Part shown: piece by piece, positions 35,781 to 44,842 of the stretch | How the letters are laid out: each line of letters starts with the position of its first letter | Position numbering within the stretch: the first letter of the stretch is position 1 | Assembly: GCF_900090325.1 (NCBI RefSeq) | Contig: NZ_FMHW01000002.1 | Span: 7,560,578-7,624,577 of the forward strand | Origin: Micromonospora pallida | Lineage (GTDB): Bacteria; Actinomycetota; Actinomycetes; Mycobacteriales; Micromonosporaceae | Direction of reading: 5' to 3' | Length of the DNA stretch: 64,000 nt | Notes under the pieces: model-generated | The model's database searches: none | The model's input: the letters and a program-made list of their open reading frames with translations, nothing else | Told to the model about the DNA's origin: nothing | Position numbers and translations under genes: made by a program

Positions 35781-36989
35781 TTGTCCACATCACCACGGGA
35801 GCTGCGGGTCGGCCTGGTCGGCTACGCGTTCATGGGTGCCGCGCACTCGCAGGCGTGGCGCACCGTGAACCGGGTGTACGACCTGCCGGTCCAGGCCCGG
35901 ATGGCGCTGATCTGCGGCCGGGACACCGGAAAGGTGGCCGACGCCGCCGACCGGCTCGGCTGGGAGGCGTACACCACCGACTGGCGTGACCTGGTCGCCC
36001 GGGACGACATCGACGTGGTCGACGTCTGCACCCCGGGGGACAGCCACGCCGAGATCGCCCTGGCCGCGCTGGCCGCCGGCAAGCACGTGCTGTGCGAGAA
36101 GCCGCTGGCCAACACGGTCGAGGAGGCGCGGGCGATGGCCGCCGCGGCGGCGACCGCGCGGTCCGCCGGGGTACGGTCCATGTGCGGCTTCAACTACCGC
36201 CGGGTGCCCGCGGTCACCATGATGCGGGACCTGGTCGCCGCCGGCCGGCTGGGCGTCGTCCGGCACGTCCGCGCGACCTACCTCCAGGACTGGATCGTGG
36301 ATCCGCAGTTCCCGTTGGTCTGGCGGTTACAGAAGGACAGGGCGGGCTCCGGCGCGCTCGGGGACATCGGGGCGCACATCATCGACCTGACCCAGTTCGT
36401 CACCGGGCAGCGGATCACCGGGGTCAGCGCGGTCACCGAGACGTTCGTGAAGGAACGGCCGTTGCCGACCGAGGCCCAGGGGCTGACCGGGACCGTGGAC
36501 GGCTCCGCCCCGGCCACCGGCCCGGTCACCGTCGACGACGCGGCGGTCTTCGTCGCCCGGCTCGACGGCGGCGCGCTCGCGACGTACGAGGCGAGCCGCT
36601 TCGCCACCGGCCGGAAGAACGCGCTGCGGGTCGAGATCAACGGCTCGCTCGGCACCGTCGCGTTCGACCTGGAACGCCTCAACGAACTCGAGTTCTACGA
36701 CGCCACACTGCCCGCCGTGGAGCAGGGTTTCAGCCGGATCCTGGTCACCGAGGGCGACCACCCGTACATGTCGGCCTGGTGGCCGCCAGGGCACCTCATC
36801 GGCTACGAGCACTCCTTCACCCACCAGGCGCGCGACTTCGTCGAGGCGGTCGCCACCGGCGCCGACCCGGCCCCCTCGTTCGCCGACGCGTTGCAGGTCC
36901 AGCTCGTGCTGGACGCGGTGACCCGCTCGGCGGAACTCGGGTCGTCCTGGACCGAGGTGGAACCGGCCCTGGCGACGGTGGCCGCCTGA
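35781..36989 (+). CDS. Gfo/Idh/MocA-family oxidoreductase
   Basis: Protein of 402 residues, start TTG 35781 behind GGGGGGAG. A Rossmann NAD(P)-binding half begins VGLVGYAFMGAAHSQAW (residues 11-27) and contains the family motif HVLCEKPLANT. The second half has FNYRRVPA and DIGAHIIDLTQFVTG, with the His that usually assists catalysis. These enzymes oxidise sugars or inositols, sometimes at C3. It is last in the operon after the importer genes. It contains an in-frame TTA at 36327. Confidence 0.9.
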   Translation: MSTSPRELRVGLVGYAFMGAAHSQAWRTVNRVYDLPVQARMALICGRDTGKVADAADRLGWEAYTTDWRDLVARDDIDVVDVCTPGDSHAEIALAALAAGKHVLCEKPLANTVEEARAMAAAAATARSAGVRSMCGFNYRRVPAVTMMRDLVAAGRLGVVRHVRATYLQDWIVDPQFPLVWRLQKDRAGSGALGDIGAHIIDLTQFVTGQRITGVSAVTETFVKERPLPTEAQGLTGTVDGSAPATGPVTVDDAAVFVARLDGGALATYEASRFATGRKNALRVEINGSLGTVAFDLERLNELEFYDATLPAVEQGFSRILVTEGDHPYMSAWWPPGHLIGYEHSFTHQARDFVEAVATGADPAPSFADALQVQLVLDAVTRSAELGSSWTEVEPALATVAA

Positions 36990-37662
36990 CCGACCGGGGG
37001 CGCCGGTCGTCGTACCCGCGCCCCCTGCCACCCACCGTGGGACCGCCGCCCGGCGTCCCACCCGAGCGACTTTCCGGACCGACCGGCGAGGGCCGGCCGC
37101 GGTTGCGCCCCGCGGCCGGAACGAGGTCCGATCCGGAAGGGCGTGCCCCTGCCGGCCGGGTCCGGCCCGGTGGGGCACGACAGCACGACGGTCGTCCGGC
37201 GCGGCCGGACCGGGATTCCCCGGTCGCGCCGGACGACCGGACCCGCCGTCCCCGACGGCTGTCGGCTGCCCCGACGGCCACCCGCTACTTCCTACAGCCA
37301 CCCACTGCGCGCCCGCTGGCCCGAGGCCGGCGTCTCGGCCGGCCTGCTGCTCGTCGACGGGCCGCCCGGGCCGCCGTTCGTGGCGCGGGCCCCCAGACGT
37401 CCGGTCGACACGGCACCGGTACCGACCGGACGAACCGGGTGGGCAGGGTCGCGACGCCGACCGGCCCTGCCCACCCGCCCCGTCCGTCACACCGAACCGG
37501 ATCCGCGTGCCGGCGTCCTCGCCGCCGACGACGTCGCCGGCCCGCAGGTGCTCTCCCGGCCCTGGTGCGGCGGGCGGGGTCCCTCCTCCCGCGCCGCGAG
37601 GACCATCCACCCAGCCGCGCCGGAGCGGCCCGAAGCGGCCTTGAGTGACCCGGACGGGACCA
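36990..37662. other. Long non-coding gap between the importer operon and the dehydrogenase gene
   Basis: No reading frame on either strand here has recognisable protein character; the long open frames are low-complexity Arg/Pro/Ala translations. The stretch is GC-rich except for the promoter at its right end. The remainder to 37971 is the 5' leader of the dehydrogenase gene. Confidence 0.6.
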
Positions 37663-37737
37663 CTTTTCGCGATTTGAGCAGAAGTTCGGCGAGAGCCGTC
37701 GGAAGCTATGGACACAGGCATCGAAACCCCTTAATGT
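37663..37737 (+). promoter_or_regulatory. Promoter of the PQQ-type dehydrogenase gene, twin of the ROK promoter
   Basis: CTTTT (37663), CAGAAGTT, then GGAAGCT, -35 TGGACA (37709-37714), a 17-base spacer and -10 TAATGT (37732-37737). CTTTT lies 46 bases before TGGACA, exactly as in the ROK promoter. The left palindrome arm is kept and the right one is weaker. Co-regulation by the ROK protein is inferred. Confidence 0.6.
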
Positions 37738-37971
37738 CGTCGCCATCACGCACGTCCTCGTCGAGGTGAACCGGCGGCGCGGTGATCCATCGACCCCCTT
37801 CGAGCGTCAGCGCGCACGTACCCCGCACCTCCGCGTGCCGGCGTGCCGGAGGACACGGCCCCACCCGGGACGGCACCCGGCACCGGCCGAGCGCATCCCC
37901 CGCTACGGCATTCGGCGCGACGGCGCGCGCCCGCCCTGGCAGTCGATCGTCAGGAAGGGACGGACCAAGGT

Positions 37972-40803
37972 ATGTCCAGACACGACGGCATCTCCGGCCG
38001 ACGAACGTGGTCGGTCGGCTCGGCGCTGCTGCTGGTGGCCGCGGCCGGGCTGGTCGCCCTCGGCGGCCCGGCCCCCGCCCAGGCCCACCCCGTCAACGCC
38101 GCCGACTTCCAGCAGGTCACCCTGGCCAAAGGGGTCGCCGAGGTCGGCGAACCCATGACCATCGCGGTGCTGCCCGACCGCTCCGTGCTGCACACCGCCC
38201 GCAACGGCACGCTGCGCCGCACCGACGCGGCCGGCACCACCAGCGTGCTCGGCACCCTCGCCGTCTACAGCCACGACGAGGAGGGCCTCCAGGGCGTCGG
38301 GGTGGACCCGAACTTCGCCAGCAACCGGCACGTCTACCTCTACTACGCCCCGCCGCTGTCCACCCCCGCCGGGGACGCGCCGGCCACCGGCACCGACTTC
38401 TCCGCCTGGCGGGGCGTCAACCGGCTCTCCCGGTTCACCCTGAACGCCGACTGGACGCTCAACATGTCCAGCCAGGTCACCGTGCTCGACGTGCCGGCCG
38501 ACCGGGGCATCTGCTGCCACGTCGGCGGGGACATCGACTTCGACGCGGCCGGCAACCTCTACCTGTCGACCGGGGACGACACCAACCCGTTCGACTCCGC
38601 CGGCTACGCCCCGCTCGACGAGCGCACCAACCGCAACCCCGCGTACGACGCGCAGCGCACCTCGGCCAACACCAACGACCTGCGCGGCAAGATTCTCCGG
38701 ATCAAGGTGAACGCCGACGGGACGTACTCGATTCCGGCGGGCAACATGTTCGTCGACTCCGACGCGAGGACCCGTCCCGAGATCTACGCGATGGGCTTCC
38801 GCAATCCGTTCCGGATGAGCGTCGACCGGGCCACCGGCATCGTCTACGTCGGCGACTACGGCCCGGACGCCGGCTCCACCAGCACCCGGGGGCCGAGCGG
38901 ACAGGTCGAGTTCAACCGGATCACCGGCCCGGGGAACTACGGCTGGCCGTACTGCACCGGCACGAACACCGCCACCGAGACGTACGCGGAATGGGACTTC
39001 GCCACCGGCACCGCCGGCGCGAAGTACAACTGCACCGGCGGCCCGACCAACAACTCGTTCCGCAACACCGGCCTGCCGACGCTCCCCGGGGCGAAGTCCG
39101 CGTGGATCCGGTACGCCGGCGACGCCGGTAGTCCGCCCGAGTTCGGCGGCGGCTCCGAGTCACCGATGGCCGGCCCGGTCTACCGGTACAACGCCGCCAA
39201 CCCCTCCACCACGAAGTGGCCGCAGTCCTTCGACGGGCAGTTCTTCGCCGGTGAGTTCGGTCGCGGCTGGGTCAAGCCGATCCACGTGAACGCCGACGGG
39301 TCCCCGGGCACCATTGACACCTTCCCGTGGAACGGCAAGCAGGTCATGGACATGGCCTTCGGCCCGGACGGTTCGCTCTACGTGTTCGACTACGGCACCG
39401 GCTACTTCAACGGCGACGCCAACTCGGCGCTCTACCGCTACGACTACATCGGCGGCGGCAACCGCGCGCCGACCGCCGTGGCCAGCGCCGACCGGACCTC
39501 CGGCCTCGCCCCGTTGACCGTGAACTTCTCCTCGGCCGGGTCGTCGGACCCGGACGGCGGCGCGCTGACGTACGCCTGGGCCTTCGGCGACGGCACCACG
39601 TCGACCTCGGCGAACCCGAGCAAGACGTACACCACCAACGGCACGTACACCGCCACGCTGACCGTCCGCGACCCGCAGGGCGCGACCGGCACCGCCAGCG
39701 TGACGATCAGGGTCGGCAACACCGCCCCGACGGTGACCATCAACGCGCCCCACGAGGGCCGGCTCTTCTCGTACGGCGACACGGTGCCGTTCAACATCAC
39801 CGTCACCGACCCGGAGGACGGGACGATCGACTGTGCCCGGGTCAAGATGACCTACGTGCTCGGCCACGACCAGCACGGCCACCCGATCACCTCGAAGAAT
39901 GGCTGCTCCGGCTCGATCACCATCCCGGTCGACGGGGAACACGACGAGGCGGCCAACATCTTCGCGGTCTTCGACGCCGAGTACACCGACGCCGGCGGGC
40001 TGACCACCCACGACCAGCACATCCTCCAGCCGCGCAAGCGCCAGGCGGAGCACTTCAAGACGTCCTCCGGGGTGGCCCTCCACAGCAAGACCCCGGCCGA
40101 GGGCGGCCAGACCGTCGGCAGCATCGACAACGGCGACTGGATTGCGTTCGAGCCGTACCGGATCGACAACGTCACCTCGTTCAGCGCGCGGGTCTCCTCC
40201 GCCGGGGTCGGCGGCACCATCCAGGTGCGGATGGGCTCGCCCACCGGCACCGTGCTCGGCTCGGCCACCGTGCCGGTCACCGGCGGCTGGGAGACCTTCA
40301 CCACCGTCACCGGCACCGTCTCCGGCGCGCCGGCCAGCACCGGCATGCTCTACCTGACCTTCGCCGGGGGCACCGGGGCGCTCTTCGACGTCGACGCGTT
40401 CGGCTTCACCACCAGCGCCGCGGGCACCGGGCCGATCGTCGGGTTGGGCGGTAAGTGTCTGGACGTGCGGAGTGCGGGTACCGCGGACGGTACGCAGATC
40501 CAGATCTATACCTGCAACGGTTCGGCCGCACAGACGTGGTCGGTGACGCCGAATGGTCCGGTCAAGGCTCTGGGTAAGTGTCTGGACGTCTCTGGCGGCG
40601 GTTCGGCGGACGGTACGAAGATCCAGTTGTGGACGTGTAACGGTTCGGGTGCGCAGAACTGGTCGGCGCAGGCCGACGGGACGGTGCGTAATCCGCAGTC
40701 GGGGAAGTGTCTGGACGTGTCGAACAACAGTGCCGTCGACGGGCAGGCGGTGCACCTGTGGACCTGTCACACCGGCGCGAACCAGAAGTGGGTGCTGCCG
40801 TAG
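37972..40803 (+). CDS. Secreted PQQ-type sugar dehydrogenase with PKD, CBM6-like and ricin domains
   Basis: Protein of 943 residues (ATG 37972). Signal peptide 1-39 (LLLVAAAGLVALGG...AQA). A six-bladed propeller of the glucose/sorbosone dehydrogenase family occupies about 45-495 (LQGVGVDPNF, GGDIDFDAAGNLYLSTGDDTNP, RGKILRI, GFRNPFRMSVD). Then a PKD domain (about 497-585, DPDGGALTYAWAFGDG), an Ig-like part, a CBM6-like domain (about 689-810, AEHFKTSSG, IDNGDWIAFEPY) and a ricin-B lectin (818-943) with three QxW-type repeats. It would bind and oxidise polysaccharide-derived sugars outside the cell. Confidence 0.88.
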   Translation: MSRHDGISGRRTWSVGSALLLVAAAGLVALGGPAPAQAHPVNAADFQQVTLAKGVAEVGEPMTIAVLPDRSVLHTARNGTLRRTDAAGTTSVLGTLAVYSHDEEGLQGVGVDPNFASNRHVYLYYAPPLSTPAGDAPATGTDFSAWRGVNRLSRFTLNADWTLNMSSQVTVLDVPADRGICCHVGGDIDFDAAGNLYLSTGDDTNPFDSAGYAPLDERTNRNPAYDAQRTSANTNDLRGKILRIKVNADGTYSIPAGNMFVDSDARTRPEIYAMGFRNPFRMSVDRATGIVYVGDYGPDAGSTSTRGPSGQVEFNRITGPGNYGWPYCTGTNTATETYAEWDFATGTAGAKYNCTGGPTNNSFRNTGLPTLPGAKSAWIRYAGDAGSPPEFGGGSESPMAGPVYRYNAANPSTTKWPQSFDGQFFAGEFGRGWVKPIHVNADGSPGTIDTFPWNGKQVMDMAFGPDGSLYVFDYGTGYFNGDANSALYRYDYIGGGNRAPTAVASADRTSGLAPLTVNFSSAGSSDPDGGALTYAWAFGDGTTSTSANPSKTYTTNGTYTATLTVRDPQGATGTASVTIRVGNTAPTVTINAPHEGRLFSYGDTVPFNITVTDPEDGTIDCARVKMTYVLGHDQHGHPITSKNGCSGSITIPVDGEHDEAANIFAVFDAEYTDAGGLTTHDQHILQPRKRQAEHFKTSSGVALHSKTPAEGGQTVGSIDNGDWIAFEPYRIDNVTSFSARVSSAGVGGTIQVRMGSPTGTVLGSATVPVTGGWETFTTVTGTVSGAPASTGMLYLTFAGGTGALFDVDAFGFTTSAAGTGPIVGLGGKCLDVRSAGTADGTQIQIYTCNGSAAQTWSVTPNGPVKALGKCLDVSGGGSADGTKIQLWTCNGSGAQNWSAQADGTVRNPQSGKCLDVSNNSAVDGQAVHLWTCHTGANQKWVLP
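40423..40803 (+). repeat. Ricin-domain DNA repeat, copy A
   Basis: A 381-base segment nearly identical, without gaps, to 42241-42621; the encoded domains differ at two residues. It uses codons rare elsewhere in the window (GGT AAG TGT CTG, GGT TCG), and both copies begin at the same domain boundary and end at the stop codon. Confidence 0.95.
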
Positions 40804-40833
40804 TTCGCGGTTCGGGTGTTTTCGCTGATGTGT

Positions 40834-40885
40834 GAGCAGGGGTCCCCTGTTACCGCCTGGTGAGGAGCAGGGGACCCCTGCAACC
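40834..40885. repeat. GGGGTCCCC-centred intergenic palindrome, copy 4
   Basis: GAGCAGGGGTCCCCTGTTACC, then GCCTGGTGAG, then GAGCAGGGGACCCCTGCAACC, followed by AAAAAAT. In RNA it would fold into a long hairpin ending in a short A/U tract. It lies 30 bases after the dehydrogenase stop and 35 before the ThuA gene. Confidence 0.85.
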
Positions 40886-40920
40886 AAAAAATCCCACCCA
40901 CCCCCCGCAGGGAGAGCGAC

Positions 40921-42621
40921 ATGCGCAGACTCCTCAGATCCACGATCGGCGCGGCCACCGCGGTCCTCGCCGTCCTGGCCTGCACCACCCCCGCCACCCC
41001 GGCCAGCGCCGCCGACGCCCCGTACGACGTGCTGGTCTTCTCCCGGACCACCGGTTTCCGGCACGACTCCATCGCGGTCGGCACCCAGGCCGTCCGGGAC
41101 CTCGGCGCGGCCAACAACTTCACCGTCACCGCCACCGAGGACCCCACCCGCTTCACCACCGCCAACCTCGCCCAGTACGAGGCGGTGATCTTCCTCAACA
41201 CCACCGGTGACGTGCTCGACGCCGGCCAGCAGAGCGCCTTCGAGGCGTACGTCAACGGCGGCGGCGGGTTCGTCGGCATCCACTCGGCGGCCGACACCGA
41301 GTACGGCTGGCCGTTCTACGGGAACCTGGTGGGCGCCTACTTCGCCTCGCACCCGGCCATCCAGCAGGCCCACGTCCACGTGACGGACCGGGCGCACGCG
41401 GCCACCGCCCACCTGCCGCGCACCTGGACCCGCACCGACGAGTGGTACGACTACCGGGCCAACCCCCGCCCGTCCGTGCGGGTGCTGGCCGCCCTCGACG
41501 AGTCGTCGTACTCGGGTGGGCAGATGGGGGCGGACCACCCGATCGCCTGGTGCCGGACGGTCAGCGCCGGCCGGTCGTTCTACACCGGCGGTGGCCACAC
41601 CCAGGCGTCGTACGCCGATCCGGCCTTCCGGGCGCACCTGCTCGGCGGCATCCGGTACGCGGCTGGCCGAACCCGGGCCGACTGCCGTGCCGAGACCGGC
41701 TACACCGCCCTCTACGACGGCTCCACCACCGGCTGGTCGCAGGCCGGACCGGGGAGCTTCAGCAACGTCGACGCCACCCTCACCTCGGCCGGCGGGATGG
41801 GCCTGTACTGGTACAGCGCGAAGCAGTTCACCAACTACTCGCTCAAGCTCGACTGGCGGATGGCCGGGGACGACAACTCCGGTGTCTTCATCGGCTTCCC
41901 GCCGTCGAGCGACCCCTGGTCGGCGGTGAACAACGGGTACGAGATCCAGATCGACCCCACCGACGCGCCCGACCGGACCACCGGCGCGGTCTACACGTTC
42001 AAGTCCGCCGACCTCGCCGCCCGTGACGCCGCGCTGAACCCGCCGGGGGAGTGGAACACGTACGAGCTGTTGGTGGAAGGGGAGCGGCTCCAGGTCTTCC
42101 TCAACGGGCGGAAGATCAACGATTTCACCAACACCGACCCGGTCCGCTCGCTCGCCGGCCACATCGGCATCCAGAATCACGGTACGGGCGACGACGTCTC
42201 GTTCCGCAACATCCGGATCAGGGAACTGGGCGGCGGCACCGGCACTGGGCCGATCGTCGGGCTGGGCGGTAAGTGTCTGGACGTGCGGAGTGCGGGTACC
42301 GCGGACGGTACGCAGATCCAGATCTACACGTGCAACGGTTCGGCGGCGCAGTCGTGGTCGGTGACGCCGAATGGTCCGGTCAAGGCTCTCGGTAAGTGTC
42401 TGGATGTGTCCGGTGGTGGTTCGGCGGACGGTACGAAGATCCAGTTGTGGACGTGTAACGGTTCGGGTGCGCAGAACTGGTCGGCGCAGGCCGATGGGAC
42501 GGTGCGTAATCCGCAGTCGGGGAAGTGTCTGGACGTGTCGAACAACAGTGCCGTCGACGGGCAGGCGGTGCACCTGTGGACCTGCCACACCGGCGCGAAC
42601 CAGAAGTGGACCCTGCCGTAG
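40921..42621 (+). CDS. Secreted ThuA - DUF1080 - ricin lectin protein
   Basis: Protein of 566 residues (ATG after AGGGAGAGCGAC). Signal peptide 1-31. A ThuA-like class I glutamine-amidotransferase-type fold covers about 34-250 (VLVFSRTTGFRHDSI, FVGIHSAADTEYGWPFYGNLVGAYF, RSFYTGGGHT). Then a DUF1080/3-keto-disaccharide hydrolase-type domain (about 258-437, LYDGSTTGWSQAGPGSF, GVFIGFP, GEWNTYELLVEG, HIGIQNHG), and a ricin-B lectin at 441-566. DUF1080 proteins are linked to 3-keto-sugar cleavage, which fits the neighbouring oxidoreductase and isomerase genes. Confidence 0.87.
   Translation: MRRLLRSTIGAATAVLAVLACTTPATPASAADAPYDVLVFSRTTGFRHDSIAVGTQAVRDLGAANNFTVTATEDPTRFTTANLAQYEAVIFLNTTGDVLDAGQQSAFEAYVNGGGGFVGIHSAADTEYGWPFYGNLVGAYFASHPAIQQAHVHVTDRAHAATAHLPRTWTRTDEWYDYRANPRPSVRVLAALDESSYSGGQMGADHPIAWCRTVSAGRSFYTGGGHTQASYADPAFRAHLLGGIRYAAGRTRADCRAETGYTALYDGSTTGWSQAGPGSFSNVDATLTSAGGMGLYWYSAKQFTNYSLKLDWRMAGDDNSGVFIGFPPSSDPWSAVNNGYEIQIDPTDAPDRTTGAVYTFKSADLAARDAALNPPGEWNTYELLVEGERLQVFLNGRKINDFTNTDPVRSLAGHIGIQNHGTGDDVSFRNIRIRELGGGTGTGPIVGLGGKCLDVRSAGTADGTQIQIYTCNGSAAQSWSVTPNGPVKALGKCLDVSGGGSADGTKIQLWTCNGSGAQNWSAQADGTVRNPQSGKCLDVSNNSAVDGQAVHLWTCHTGANQKWTLP
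42241..42621 (+). repeat. Ricin-domain DNA repeat, copy B
   Basis: Partner of 40423-40803, same length of 381 bases, same endpoints relative to the domain. Codon choice is again unlike the ThuA and DUF1080 parts of the same gene. Confidence 0.95.
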
Positions 42622-42629
42622 TCCAGGTG

Positions 42630-42683
42630 GGTAGCAGGGGTCCCCTGTTACCTCCTGGTGAGGAACAGGGGACCCCTGCAACC
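42630..42683. repeat. GGGGTCCCC-centred intergenic palindrome, copy 5
   Basis: GGTAGCAGGGGTCCCCTGTTACC, then TCCTGGTGAG, then GAACAGGGGACCCCTGCAACC (written here in parts). It starts nine bases after the ThuA-type gene's stop. The following stretch to 42951 has no gene. Confidence 0.85.
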
Positions 42684-42951
42684 GCCCTGTGCGTGTCGCT
42701 GGGCCCGTGCGAACTGGTAATGCCCTTCCGGACCGGCTGTGGCGGTCCTAGAGTGGACGACGGCAGCCGTGACAGGCAGCCGGTGACCCGACGGGAGGCG
42801 CAACCCGTCGGGTGCCAGGTGCACCACCGTCGACGACCGGCGGGGCGGCGCCCACCGGTCCTCCCTCCGGCACGGCCCCTCGTCCCGGGGCCGGTCACCC
42901 TCGCCCCGGTCCCGCCCACGGAATCCCTGACCACCACAGGGGAGAAGAACA

Positions 42952-43962
42952 ATGGCGCGACCGATCACGCTCTTCACCGGCCAGTGGGCCGATCTGCCGT
43001 TCGACGAGGTCTGCCGGCTCGCCGCCGAGTGGGGCTACGACGGACTGGAGATCGCCTGCTGGGGCGACCACTTCGAGGTGGACAAGGCACTGGCCGACGA
43101 CTCGTACGTCGATCGCAAGCGCGAGACGCTGGCCAAGCACAACCTCCGGGTCTTCGCCATCTCCAACCACCTGGTCGGCCAGGCGGTCTGCGACCACCCG
43201 ATCGACGAGCGGCACCAGGACATCCTGCCGGCCCGGATCTGGGGTGACGGCGAGCCCGAGGGGGTCCGGCAGCGGGCCGCCGAGGAGATCAAGAACACCG
43301 CCCGGGCGGCGGCGAAACTCGGCGTCCAGACCGTCGTCGGGTTCACCGGCTCGTCGATCTGGCACACCCTGGCGATGTTCCCGCCGGTGCCGCCGGCCAT
43401 GATCGAGCGCGGTTACCAGGACTTCGCCGACCGGTGGAACCCGATCCTCGACGTCTTCGACGAGGTGGGGGTGCGGTTCGCCCACGAGGTTCACCCCAGC
43501 GAGATCGCGTACGACTACTGGACCACCAGGCGGACCCTGGAGGCGATCGGGCACCGCCCCGCCTTCGGCCTGAACTGGGACCCGTCCCACTTCGTCTGGC
43601 AGGACCTCGACCCGGTCAACTTCATCCTCGACTTCGCCGACCGGATCTACCACGTCGACTGCAAGGACGCGAAGGTGCGTACCGGTGACGGCCGGCGCGG
43701 CCGGCTCTCCTCCCACCTGCCCTGGGCCGATCTGCGCCGGGGCTGGGACTTCGTCTCCACCGGGCACGGCGACGTGCCCTGGGAGGACTGCTTCCGGGCG
43801 TTGAACGCGATCGGGTACGACGGCCCGATCTCGATCGAGTGGGAGGACGCCGGGATGGACCGGCTGGTCGGCGCGCCCGAGGCGCTCCAGTTCGTCCGCC
43901 GGCTCGCCTTCGACGCCCCATCCGCGGCCTTCGACGCCGCCTTCAGCAGCGGCCGCGACTGA
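42952..43962 (+). CDS. Sugar phosphate isomerase/epimerase-like TIM-barrel protein
   Basis: Protein of 336 residues (ATG after AGGGGAGAAGAACA). AP-endonuclease-2/xylose-isomerase-like barrel: [65 protein letters not shown] and [13 protein letters not shown] carry the expected metal-binding Glu, Asp and His residues. Such proteins isomerise or epimerise sugars, and several act on 3-keto sugars. It ends the sugar gene set. No signal peptide. Confidence 0.88.
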   Translation: MARPITLFTGQWADLPFDEVCRLAAEWGYDGLEIACWGDHFEVDKALADDSYVDRKRETLAKHNLRVFAISNHLVGQAVCDHPIDERHQDILPARIWGDGEPEGVRQRAAEEIKNTARAAAKLGVQTVVGFTGSSIWHTLAMFPPVPPAMIERGYQDFADRWNPILDVFDEVGVRFAHEVHPSEIAYDYWTTRRTLEAIGHRPAFGLNWDPSHFVWQDLDPVNFILDFADRIYHVDCKDAKVRTGDGRRGRLSSHLPWADLRRGWDFVSTGHGDVPWEDCFRALNAIGYDGPISIEWEDAGMDRLVGAPEALQFVRRLAFDAPSAAFDAAFSSGRD

Positions 43963-44043
43963 CCCGGTACGCCGCCGGGTCGTCACCTGCCGCCGTCACG
44001 CCGTCCGGTCCGTGCCGGCCGGTACGGACCGGCGGCAGGACAG

Positions 44044-44081
44044 CCGACGGGCCGGCCGCATCGTCGCGGCCGGCCCGTCGG
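44044..44081. terminator. Bidirectional hairpin between convergent genes
   Basis: A perfect 16-base stem (CCGACGGGCCGGCCGC with its complement) and a 6-base loop, between the sugar isomerase gene (+) and the YtxH-like gene (-). There is no clear U-tract, as is usual in high-GC actinomycetes. Confidence 0.75.
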
Positions 44082-44088
44082 ATACCCG

Positions 44089-44505
44089 TCAGAGGGTGCT
44101 GTTGTTGGTCCCGGTGCCGGAGGGCTTGCTCCGGTTGCTGGTGCTGGCCGGGTTGGCGCCGGTCGAGCCGCCGCTCGACGGCCCGGTGGCGCTGCCACCC
44201 GCCTTCGCGCCGACCGTGGCCGGCGTGCCGGCGAAGGGCTTGTCGGCGCTGGTCAGCTCCTGCTTGCCGCCCCCACCGGTGGTGCCCAGCTTCTCGCCGA
44301 TCCTGGAGTGGCTGAGCTTGTCCTTGCCCTCGCTGTAGAGCCGGTTCGCCTGGGCCTGTGCGACGCCGGCCGCCTCCTGCACGGTCGGGTGGTCCAGCAC
44401 CTTACGGCCCCGGACGACCAGCTCCTCGTACTTCTCCCGGCCGGCACGGGCGCCCAGGACGAATCCCGCAGCCAGCCCGCCAAGGAACATGATCTTTCCG
44501 CGCAT
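44089..44505 (-). CDS. YtxH-like small protein
   Basis: Protein of 138 residues, ATG 44505. One N-terminal membrane segment (KIMFLGGLAAGFVLGARAGREKYEEL), the opening typical of YtxH-domain proteins, then an amphipathic helix (VLDHPTVQEAAGVAQAQANRLY) and a Gly/Ser/Thr/Pro-rich disordered tail. Probably a membrane-anchored stress- or envelope-related protein; role unknown. Confidence 0.7.
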   Translation of the reverse strand: MRGKIMFLGGLAAGFVLGARAGREKYEELVVRGRKVLDHPTVQEAAGVAQAQANRLYSEGKDKLSHSRIGEKLGTTGGGGKQELTSADKPFAGTPATVGAKAGGSATGPSSGGSTGANPASTSNRSKPSGTGTNNSTL

Positions 44506-44769
44506 GGCGGCTCCCTTCGTACCTGACGCGCTACCGGTTCCGTACCGGGAGAACCCGGCAGGAAGCGGTCGTGTCGCGCCTGCGTCCTCTGTCCGCAGCT
44601 AACTACCCATCCTGCTCTGCGCTCATGCCTCCCTGTGCCCGGATGGCGATTTGTCCAACAAACTTGCGGTACCACGTTGGTGGTAACCCCCTGGACCGAC
44701 ACCCGGGGGAGTCCTGTACTCTTGTCCCCGTCGCCACGGCGCCGGAGAGATCCGGTTCCGGAAACGCGA

Positions 44770-44842
44770 TCCCCTGTAGCTCAATTGGCAGAGCAGCCGG
44801 CTGTTAACCGGCAGGTTATTGGTTCGAGTCCAATCGGGGGAG
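44770..44842 (+). tRNA. tRNA-Asn (GTT)
   Basis: Acceptor TCCCCTG pairs with CGGGGGA. D-arm GCTC/GAGC, anticodon stem CCGGC/GCCGG with loop containing GTT, and T-arm with GGTTCGAGTCC are all present; 73 bases, CCA not encoded. The upstream TTGCGG ... TACTCT may be its promoter. Confidence 0.95.

Noticed and set aside
36990..37769. Open frames of 100-500 codons on both strands in the gap before the dehydrogenase gene
   Set aside because: Their translations are Arg/Pro/Ala/Gly-rich with no domain, no ribosome site and no agreement with the third-position GC pattern of real genes. Long chance frames are common at this GC content.
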